This document shows positions 1 through 5,613 of a DNA stretch of 14,069 nucleotides, piece after piece. Under the pieces are notes generated by a model that was not told the DNA's origin, did no database searches, and worked only from the letters and a program-made list of their open reading frames with translations. Within the stretch, counting starts at the first letter, position 1. Each line of letters starts with the position of its first letter. The stretch is from Rhizobium sp. Q54 (lineage in GTDB: Bacteria; Pseudomonadota; Alphaproteobacteria; Rhizobiales; Beijerinckiaceae), in NCBI GenBank assembly GCA_945901195.1, contig CAMDKB010000062.1, positions 1 to 14,069 on the forward strand, read 5' to 3'. The translations under genes were made by a program, and so were the position numbers.

Positions 1-429
1 GCCAACATGGCGCCGGAGTTATTTGCCGGACTGATCGCGGGCGTGCCGTTCGTCGATACACTCAACACGATGCTGGACGATACCTTGCCGTTAACGCCGC
101 CTGAATGGCTGGAATGGGGCAATCCCATCAAGAGCAAAACTGCCTTCAATGCCATTCGCGCCTATTCGCCCTATGATAACGTCAAGGCGCAGCATTATCC
201 GCCCATTCTGGCGTTGAGCGGATTGAGCGATCCGCGCGTGACCTATTGGGAGCCCACAAAATGGGTGGCGCGGCTGCGCGCAAACATGAGTGGCGGCGGC
301 CCCATCCTCCTGAAGACCAATACTGATGCTGGCCATGGCGGGGCAACCGGACGCCTTGAACGGCTTGAAGACGCGGCCTTCGAATATGCTTTCATGCTGT
401 GGTGCACAGGCAAACTTGAAGAGGGTTAG
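1..429 (+). CDS. ptrB: Oligopeptidase B-type serine peptidase (S9A), C-terminal fragment
   Basis: This is the 3' end of a prolyl-oligopeptidase-family (S9A) gene; the frame is open to the window edge, so the 5' part is missing. The visible 142 residues are the end of the alpha/beta-hydrolase domain. The segment VPFVDTLNTMLDDTLPLTPPE and then EWGNP is the oligopeptidase B signature that follows the catalytic serine. The catalytic aspartate is in GLSDPRVTYWEP (codon 229-231) and the catalytic histidine in DAGHGG (codon 334-336). The serine itself would lie upstream of the window. Known members cleave short peptides after basic residues, in the cytoplasm or periplasm. The end of the domain appears complete and unbroken. 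Oligopeptidase B is preferred over prolyl oligopeptidase because of the EWGNP and VTYWEP segments, but without the N-terminal propeller this remains a family-level call. Confidence 0.88.
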   Translation, partial: ANMAPELFAGLIAGVPFVDTLNTMLDDTLPLTPPEWLEWGNPIKSKTAFNAIRAYSPYDNVKAQHYPPILALSGLSDPRVTYWEPTKWVARLRANMSGGGPILLKTNTDAGHGGATGRLERLEDAAFEYAFMLWCTGKLEEG

Positions 430-458
430 CCGGCGGCTGCGAAACCTCGCGCCTGCAA

Positions 459-489
459 CCCTCGTCCTTCGACAAGCTCAGGATGAGGG
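459..489. repeat. Dispersed palindromic repeat of the CTCATCCTGAGCTTGTCGAAGG class
   Basis: The arm CCCTCGTCCT (459-468) pairs with AGGATGAGGG (480-489), with one G-T pair, around an 11-base centre TCGACAAGCTC. The same core is familiar as an extragenic repeat scattered through many alphaproteobacterial genomes; that is prior knowledge and not something one copy can show. It lies between two convergent genes, so as RNA it would form a hairpin after the peptidase stop codon. Confidence 0.7.
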
Positions 490-514
490 CACGAGCGTGG
501 GCCGTTTTTCTGCA

Positions 515-532
515 GCCCGCAAACGTGCGGGC
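515..532. terminator. GC-rich hairpin between convergent genes
   Basis: GCCCGCA (515-521) and TGCGGGC (526-532) form a perfect 7-bp stem around the four-base loop AACG. It begins three bases beyond the TAA stop (536-538) of the minus-strand gene. There is no T-tract on either side of the stem in the right orientation, so it is a hairpin that may aid 3'-end formation and not a textbook intrinsic terminator. Confidence 0.4.
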
Positions 533-535
533 CAT

Positions 536-2239
536 TTACGTGCTGCGTTTGGCGATGAAGTCGCGCAGTTCGTCCAGCGAGCCGAAATGGAACCTTCCCC
601 CTGACGTGTCAGCATCAATGGAACCATCGTCATACAGGTGATAGGTCACACCCTGGGATTCATAGCTGCGCACCACGGCGCGTTGGGGCTGGGCGGGCGG
701 CTCGTCTTCTGCTTCGGCGGGCTCGAAGGCTGGTTCCTGCCGGGGCGAATCTGGTTCAGATTCGACAAGCCCTTCAGGGGCTTCCGAGGGGCGCAATTCG
801 GCCTTTTCGAAATCAGCAAGTGGCTCTGGCGCGGGTTCGGGCTGGCGCGCCGGTTCGCGCTGCGGCTGCAGTTCAAGACGCGGCACAGGTTCCCGCTGCG
901 GCGCAGGTTCCCGCTCCGGCACTATGTGAACTTCTGGCTCGGGCGCTGTTGTGGGAACGTGCGGCGGCAGGGCAACCATTTCCAGCTCTGCTTCATTGAG
1001 CTGATCGAGTTCTTCGAATAATTTACCGACCCATTCCGGCTGCTCTGGTGCGAGCGCAGGTTTGGGCACCGGCGGCTGCCCGGGCACAGAGGCGATTTCC
1101 AACCGGGGGGGCGTTTCCGCCTCATCGGCGGCGTCAGATCCCGCAGGCTCCGGCTTATGCAGGGCGGAGGAATCAGCAGGCGTTGCTGTCGGCTCAGTGT
1201 GAACGCTTTCTTCGGCAGCACCCTCGCTCTCGCCATGATGAGTGGAAGAAATCGCTGCGGCAGTTATGGCTGTGGCGGCTCCTGCGGCAGGTAGGGCCAG
1301 CGCAGTTGGGCGCGGCGGAAGCGATATCCGCGAAGGGGTAAAGGTTCGAACGGCAGGCTGAACGCTTTCTTCGCGCGGCTGAGGTGGGGCTTCCGGCCAT
1401 TCGGCATGGACAGGGGCCGGCGCCAGTTGCGGAATCTGAACGGTTGCCCTGCGAAATCCCGACCGTTCCGGCAATGGATGTGGTAGGGATTCAGCAGGCG
1501 CTATGGTTTCAACAGGCGCTATGGTTTCCTCGACAACCTCAATCGTGGCTGGGATGAATTCCTGCACGGTTTCCTGCCCGGAGTCCTGCGTGGATTGCCG
1601 CCTGGGTTCTTGCGCGGATTTACTCGTACCGTCCTTATCTTCCGGCTCTTCCGCACCATCATCCGTGGGCGCTAGCAGCGGAATTGGGGCCGGTGCTTCC
1701 GGCATTGACGGGTTTTGATCATCGCCGGAAATGCCTGGGTTGTTGTCCTCTACCGCCCGCCGCAAGCTTGCCGCTACGGCCGTCAACGCAGCGGCACCGG
1801 AAACGCTTGCTACGGCGATGACTGCCACGTTTTCATGGGAGGGGGTAAAAGGCCCAGCTTCATTGGCTGCTACAGGCAGAGGCGTACTGGCCACGCTCAC
1901 GGTGGCGGGCGCGAATTTCGGCGGCGCTACCGGGAGGTCCTTCTCTTCAGACCCTTGCGGAACCCATTGTGTGGGTTGCGCCTGCGGCGCGCTTAAAGCA
2001 GCCTCAGCCCGGGTGTTTCCTAACGGCGACTGAGCTCTTACAGCCTCAATCAAGGAGTCCAAGCGTGCCATCAAAGCGCCGATCGCCAGAATTATAGCGC
2101 CTGCTGAAAAGACTGTTGCGCCAGAAAGCAGCGCGCTCCAGCCTCTTTCGACTTCAACGACGCTATATCCGGTGTAACCCCACCAAAGCCCCCACAGGGC
2201 CAAAATTGCGCCAATGGCGCAGATTCCCCATTTCAACAA
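536..2239 (-). CDS. Membrane-anchored proline/glutamate-rich protein of unknown function
   Basis: I do not recognise a named family. The 567-residue product has two hydrophobic segments near the N-terminus (about residues 3-22 and 38-58). A long low-complexity stretch rich in Pro, Ala and Glu follows (about 70-510), with patches such as REPAPQREPVP and AAAITAAAISS. A short globular-looking end closes it, containing VTYHLYDDGSIDADT and FGSLDELRDFI (about the last 50 residues). The layout suggests an inner-membrane anchor, a flexible spacer and a small C-terminal module; similar unnamed proteins occur in rhizobia and relatives. The start is TTG at 2239, with GAGGG eight or so bases upstream; a second TTG follows directly and cannot be excluded. 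Two 18-base tandem duplications lie inside the low-complexity part. The gene diverges from the PuuD-like gene. A role in the envelope is inference from topology only. Confidence 0.75.
   Translation of the reverse strand: MLKWGICAIGAILALWGLWWGYTGYSVVEVERGWSALLSGATVFSAGAIILAIGALMARLDSLIEAVRAQSPLGNTRAEAALSAPQAQPTQWVPQGSEEKDLPVAPPKFAPATVSVASTPLPVAANEAGPFTPSHENVAVIAVASVSGAAALTAVAASLRRAVEDNNPGISGDDQNPSMPEAPAPIPLLAPTDDGAEEPEDKDGTSKSAQEPRRQSTQDSGQETVQEFIPATIEVVEETIAPVETIAPAESLPHPLPERSGFRRATVQIPQLAPAPVHAEWPEAPPQPREESVQPAVRTFTPSRISLPPRPTALALPAAGAATAITAAAISSTHHGESEGAAEESVHTEPTATPADSSALHKPEPAGSDAADEAETPPRLEIASVPGQPPVPKPALAPEQPEWVGKLFEELDQLNEAELEMVALPPHVPTTAPEPEVHIVPEREPAPQREPVPRLELQPQREPARQPEPAPEPLADFEKAELRPSEAPEGLVESEPDSPRQEPAFEPAEAEDEPPAQPQRAVVRSYESQGVTYHLYDDGSIDADTSGGRFHFGSLDELRDFIAKRST
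884..919. repeat. 18-bp tandem duplication within the Pro/Glu-rich coding region
   Basis: Units 884-901 and 902-919 are nearly identical copies of CACAGGTTCCCGCTGCGG. Each adds six codons to the linker (the REPAPQ / REPVPR type of repeat), so the reading frame is kept. This shows how the linker grows by slippage. Confidence 0.75.
1495..1530. repeat. 18-bp tandem duplication within the Pro/Glu-rich coding region
   Basis: Units 1495-1512 and 1513-1530 share CAGGCGCTATGGTTTC and differ only in the last two bases. On the minus strand they encode the repeated peptide ETIAPV / ETIAPA. The six-codon length keeps the frame. Confidence 0.8.
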
Positions 2240-2447
2240 GGCATTACCCTCACTTTACAGGCCCCCCAACTCGCGAATATCGCAATAGGGGCCGCTTCTC
2301 CTGCATATTGTGCACCTGATGCCTGAACAAAGCGAAAATGTGACTCAAATTTTATACATCTCCCAGTGCAGCGCTTCCCGCCCGTTCACAGGCGTGTTAT
2401 CTGGATTGCGGCAAGAGCCTTAATCGAAAATTAACCTGGGGGGACCT
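2240..2447. promoter_or_regulatory. Divergent intergenic region
   Basis: These 208 bases separate the TTG start of the Pro/Glu-rich protein (minus) from the ATG of the PuuD-like gene (plus), and so must hold both promoters. It is more AT-rich than the flanking genes around 2330-2360. TTATACAT at 2352-2359 could serve as a -10 element, but I see no well-spaced -35. A CtrA-type box lies at 2420-2434 and the ribosome site GGGGGGA at 2438-2444. Confidence 0.5.
2420..2434. promoter_or_regulatory. Candidate CtrA box, TTAA-N7-TTAA
   Basis: TTAA (2420-2423), seven bases, TTAA (2431-2434), followed by CC, matches the full CtrA recognition pattern TTAA-N7-TTAA known from Caulobacter and rhizobia. It ends 13 bases before the ATG at 2448, almost touching the ribosome site. 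A protein bound there would more likely block than activate the plus-strand gene, unless it acts on the divergent gene about 180 bases away. Confidence 0.45.
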
Positions 2448-3041
2448 ATGGCTGCCTTTTTCTCATCACTCGAAAAAACAATCGGGGCGGGCTTTGTACT
2501 GCTCGTCGCGGTCATCATCCTGATAAGTCTGGTCACAGGACAATGGTTCCGCATGGATCATGGCTGGTTTGCATTTGTTGTGCGCTGGCTGCACGTACTG
2601 AGCGGCATCATGTGGATTGGACTGCTGTATTATTTCAACTTCGTGCAGACACCGACCATGCCGAAGATCGACCCGGCCGAACTGCGCGTGGGCGTGACCA
2701 AGTTCATCCTGCCACAGGCGCTGTTCTGGTTCCGCTGGGCTGCAATGGCTACAATGGTGCTCGGCCTTCTGCTCGCATGGATGAACGGCTATATCGTTCA
2801 GGCGCTGACCTTCCAGAAGGGCTTCCTGCCCATCGGCATTGGCATGTGGCTCGGCCTGATCATGGCCTATAACGTCTGGATGATTATCTGGCCGAACCAG
2901 AAGAAGGTGCTGGGCCTGACTGAAGCCACAGCCGACGAGAAAGCCGCCGCAGGGCGCATGGCGGGCATGACCTCCCGCATCAACACCATGTTGTCGATCC
3001 CCATGCTCTATTGCATGATTGTTCAGCAGCACGGCGTGTAA
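2448..3041 (+). CDS. PuuD-like membrane protein (urate hydroxylase PuuD family), no cytochrome domain
   Basis: The 197-residue protein is largely hydrophobic, with about five helices (near residues 13-31, 40-66, 95-116, 130-150 and 178-193). The segment RWLHVLSGIMWIGLLYYFNF (46-65), with His49, is the hallmark of the PuuD/DUF989 membrane domain. IWPNQKKVLG (about 149-158) and the final helix also fit. In the true membrane urate hydroxylase, this type of domain is fused to a C-terminal cytochrome c. That part, with its CXXCH motif, is absent here and the gene ends cleanly. Short stand-alone relatives are common in alphaproteobacteria and are often labelled PuuD by homology; no purine genes are nearby, so urate oxidation is doubtful. 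ATG at 2448 is preceded by GGGGGGA at 3-4 bases' spacing. It is transcribed alone and ends before a strong terminator. Confidence 0.72.
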   Translation: MAAFFSSLEKTIGAGFVLLVAVIILISLVTGQWFRMDHGWFAFVVRWLHVLSGIMWIGLLYYFNFVQTPTMPKIDPAELRVGVTKFILPQALFWFRWAAMATMVLGLLLAWMNGYIVQALTFQKGFLPIGIGMWLGLIMAYNVWMIIWPNQKKVLGLTEATADEKAAAGRMAGMTSRINTMLSIPMLYCMIVQQHGV

Positions 3042-3090
3042 GCCGTTTGCGAGCGGGGCTCTAAAGTAAACTACAAGCCCATAAAATAAC

Positions 3091-3121
3091 AAACGCACGG
3101 CTTTACACGCCGTGCGTTTTT
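3091..3121. terminator. Strong bidirectional intrinsic terminator
   Basis: AAACGCACGGC (3091-3101) pairs perfectly with GCCGTGCGTTT (3109-3119) around a seven-base loop, and TTTTT runs from 3117 to 3121. The plus strand ends the PuuD-like gene 50 bases earlier. Read on the minus strand, the stem is followed by a T-rich stretch (complement of ATAAAATAAC), so it can also end the chemoreceptor transcript, whose stop is at 3181. Confidence 0.88.
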
Positions 3122-3180
3122 GTTTGGGCATTTCTGGTTGCCAGGCGCTTGTCCGGTTTGTCTGTCTCTTGTCCTGATTG

Positions 3181-4494
3181 TCAGGCTCTTGCGACAGACT
3201 TCAGGAACGTGTCCACGGTAGCATTCAGCTCTTGAGCACGTTTGGTGACGTCGGTCGCCGCCTGCTGGACTTTGGCTGCTGCCTTGTCGGTCTCGCCAAC
3301 CGCATTCGTCAGACCGTCCATGGACTCAGCGGCGGATCTGGTCTCCTCGGCGGCCTCTGCGGCGCTGCGCGAAATCTCTTTTGTGGCTGCGGCTTGCTCT
3401 TCAACGGCAACGGCGATGCCTGTTGTGAAACCCTCAGCTTCCTGCATCGTGGTGGAAATCGTCGCGATGGCGTCGACGGCTCCGCGGGTTGCCGCCTGAA
3501 TGGCCGCAACGTGTTCAGCAACGCGGTCGGTCGCCCGTGCGGTCTGGCTGGCGAGTGATTTGACTTCCTGAGCGACGACGGCAAATCCACGCCCGGCTTC
3601 TCCAGCGCGCGCAGCTTCGATGGTTGCATTCAGCGCGAGCAGATTGGTCTGCGCTGCAATGGCCTGAATCAGCCCGATGATTTCCCCGATTTCCTGGGCC
3701 TTTGCGGCGAGACCATCAATCGTGCGTGTGGTTTCTGCTGTGGTCATGCTGGCCTGATTGACGATGTTGCGCGTACGCACGACCTGCTTTTCGATCTCGC
3801 GAATGGAGGCTGACAATTCTTCCGACGCCCGCGCTACCGTCAGCACGTTGCCAGAAGCTTCCGTCGTCGAACTCGTTGCATCGTTGGCGCGCTGGGCGCT
3901 GTCATGAGCAATCAGCGTCAGGCGATTGGCCGCTTGGGCCATTTCTTCGCTGTGCGCAGAGACGCTTCCTAACGCATCACTGACAGTTGAGCGGAAGCTG
4001 GCGATCAGTCCGTCGATCCTGTTCTGCCGCTCGCGGGAGGTGGAGCCTGTCGTTTCAATCTGTTGCATCAGGGACGCACGTTCAGTCATGCGGTCACGCA
4101 ATTCGGCGACGGCGATGGAAATCTCCTTTACTTCGCCTTCGATCTTGACGTCAGGGACATGGATTTCAAGTGCGCCAGAGGCGAGCTGTTGCATGCATAA
4201 CGTCAATTGTTCCAGGGGCTTGATAATGCGCGCCAGTGCGACGTCCAGTAAGATTGTGATGCTGGCACAAATCACCAACGCGGCGCCAAAGGCCAACGGC
4301 AATGAGATTATAAGTTGCTGGCGATTACCGGCGCTGGACCAGACCAGTACAATCATCACCAGCGCGACGATGGAACCGGCCACCAGACTGGTCGTGAATA
4401 CGAGATGTCCCCGCAAAGACGAGCGGAACGAACGCCTAAGACGCTTATCCAGAGGCGCTCTCGCGGTGCTATCTAGTGCGGCCTTGATTGACAT
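3181..4494 (-). CDS. Methyl-accepting chemotaxis protein with minimal periplasmic loop
   Basis: This is a 437-residue chemoreceptor. Two transmembrane helices (about 32-52 and 64-84) are separated by only about a dozen residues (SSAGNRQQLI), so there is no periplasmic sensor domain. A HAMP-type linker follows (about 85-140, with RIIKPLEQL). The cytoplasmic coiled-coil signalling domain contains the highly conserved hairpin tip QTNLLALNATIEAARAGEAG and then GRGFAVVAQEVKSLA (about 282-316), which contacts CheA and CheW. There is no C-terminal CheR-binding pentapeptide; the end is DTFLKSVARA. The charged N-terminus (RLRRSFRSSLRG) is cytoplasmic. ATG at 4494 has only a weak ribosome site (GGGT). 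No che genes are adjacent, so it is an orphan receptor; signals must reach it through the membrane, the HAMP region or the cytoplasm. A CtrA-type box lies 68 bases upstream of the start. Confidence 0.93.
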   Translation of the reverse strand: MSIKAALDSTARAPLDKRLRRSFRSSLRGHLVFTTSLVAGSIVALVMIVLVWSSAGNRQQLIISLPLAFGAALVICASITILLDVALARIIKPLEQLTLCMQQLASGALEIHVPDVKIEGEVKEISIAVAELRDRMTERASLMQQIETTGSTSRERQNRIDGLIASFRSTVSDALGSVSAHSEEMAQAANRLTLIAHDSAQRANDATSSTTEASGNVLTVARASEELSASIREIEKQVVRTRNIVNQASMTTAETTRTIDGLAAKAQEIGEIIGLIQAIAAQTNLLALNATIEAARAGEAGRGFAVVAQEVKSLASQTARATDRVAEHVAAIQAATRGAVDAIATISTTMQEAEGFTTGIAVAVEEQAAATKEISRSAAEAAEETRSAAESMDGLTNAVGETDKAAAKVQQAATDVTKRAQELNATVDTFLKSVARA

Positions 4495-4561
4495 AATTTA
4501 CCCGTAAGCAGCGTCCGCCCCGTCCGGCGTTCGCATCCAACCCTAACCTGATCAATCAAGT

Positions 4562-4576
4562 TTAACACCGCGTTAA
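4562..4576. promoter_or_regulatory. Candidate CtrA box upstream of the chemoreceptor
   Basis: TTAA (4562-4565), seven bases, TTAA (4573-4576) is a perfect CtrA-type site. It sits inside the wider palindrome TTTAAC-ACCGC-GTTAAA (4561-4577). It lies 68-82 bases before the chemoreceptor ATG, a position suitable for activation. CtrA is known to control motility and chemotaxis genes in alphaproteobacteria. The palindrome is also 32 bases past the deacetylase stop but lacks a T-tract, so a terminator role is less likely. Confidence 0.55.
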
Positions 4577-4608
4577 AAATATCATAATTTGCAAAAAATG
4601 TTGTAATT

Positions 4609-5445
4609 TCAAACTCTTATGATGATCGCATTCAGCCCCTCCAAGAGTTGGGAAAACCGGTCTGACGACAGAAAAGCCAATTCACGTTCGCGACTCTTGG
4701 TATGGGGATCCACAGCGGCGAGGGCGTCGTCGGCATAACCAGGGTGGCACATGACCAGATGCCGGGGGCCGGGCGCCACGAGATAACGGGCAAAGTCAGC
4801 GGCATAGTCGCCAGCCGGGTTGAATGATGAAAAGCCCGAAAAGCCCGAATTCACGGCAAATCCCGCGGCTCTCGCTGCCTTGGTAAATCCGCGCCCCAGT
4901 GCTGCGACGACTCCTGCCTTCACCAGTTCGATGCGGCGCCTCAAGATGGCCGTTGGATGATCGGCGCTGTCGCGCAACCATAATTTGTCCTGCCATCCCC
5001 GCGCATTGAGTTGTGCGAACAGGATCTCGCGAATTTGCGGCAGCATATGTATATGCTGATGCCCGTCAACGAACGCGGGCGGTCGCTCCATCGCCGTCTC
5101 GAAAGCATCCAGTTGTGCGGAAATCTCCGCCGCCAGCTCATCTGCGGGCAATGAACGGGAGCGCGCACCAGACACTACAGGCTTTAACGCCGGGAGCGTT
5201 CCTGCTGGTGCCAGACGCGGCATCGGCGTCAACGGCTCGCCACACGTCAGATTGAGATGCAGACCTGCCTTTTCGGCCAGGCCGGCAACCTGAAGTTGAC
5301 GGGCTTCGTCCGGCCAAAAGGGACGATTCGTCATGGCGCCCGTCCCGCTGAGACGCCCGGCGGAAAGTGCTTCGCGAATGCCCAGGCTCACAGCGGGCGA
5401 GATTGCATAGTCATCCGCCACCAGCATGAATGAGAAACCAGTCAA
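4609..5445 (-). CDS. ChbG/HpnK/NaxD-family (YdjC-like) carbohydrate deacetylase
   Basis: The product belongs to the YdjC-like deacetylases, metal enzymes that remove N-acetyl groups from sugars. Counting from the start chosen here (278 residues): LVADDYAIS carries the family's Asp-Asp pair (D11, D12), GLHLNLTCGEPLTP the first metal histidine (H63), and DGHQHIHMLP the second (H129) with H131 and H133. VMCHPGY (H234) matches the late conserved motif. I chose TTG at 5445 because GGAGG lies eight bases upstream and family members begin just before the ADD motif. The frame stays open up to an ATG at 5583, but those 46 extra residues resemble nothing in the family. It diverges from a polyprenyl-phosphate glycosyltransferase, which suggests a lipid-linked amino sugar like that of NaxD. 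HpnK (hopanoid-associated) and ChbG (chitooligosaccharide) are alternatives; no hpn or chb genes are in view. Confidence 0.82.
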   Translation of the reverse strand: MTGFSFMLVADDYAISPAVSLGIREALSAGRLSGTGAMTNRPFWPDEARQLQVAGLAEKAGLHLNLTCGEPLTPMPRLAPAGTLPALKPVVSGARSRSLPADELAAEISAQLDAFETAMERPPAFVDGHQHIHMLPQIREILFAQLNARGWQDKLWLRDSADHPTAILRRRIELVKAGVVAALGRGFTKAARAAGFAVNSGFSGFSSFNPAGDYAADFARYLVAPGPRHLVMCHPGYADDALAAVDPHTKSRERELAFLSSDRFSQLLEGLNAIIIRV

Positions 5446-5613
5446 ATACGCTGCCTCCGGCCCTGCCGTAGCGTTTGCCCGCTGACGGTCCTGCGAATGA
5501 GTTCTGCCCGAACTCTGCCGGTTGCACAATTCGGCCAATCGCCATAGGGACTCGAAAGCGTCGGGATGCGCAAATCGCTGCACCGGGAATTCTAGAACAG
5601 GAGCTTGACGGGA
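5446..5613. promoter_or_regulatory. Divergent control region between deacetylase and glycosyltransferase genes
   Basis: The region contains the deacetylase ribosome site (GGAGG on the minus strand, 5454-5458), the glycosyltransferase ribosome site AGGAG (5599-5603) and a perfect inverted repeat GAGTTC-TGCCC-GAACTC (5499-5515). The repeat lies roughly midway and could be an operator for both genes. No convincing -35/-10 pair is visible. Confidence 0.45.

Noticed and set aside
2466..3131. 221-residue minus-strand open frame opposite the PuuD-like gene
   Set aside because: It runs through the terminator hairpin and has no membrane or domain pattern; the plus frame is clearly a membrane protein.
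5446..5583. N-terminal extension of the deacetylase to an ATG at 5583
   Set aside because: The 46 residues are unlike the family, contain an operator-like inverted repeat, and the TTG at 5445 has an excellent ribosome site.
5605..5613. TTG at 5605 as the glycosyltransferase start
   Set aside because: It lies one base from AGGAG; ATG 5614 has usable spacing.
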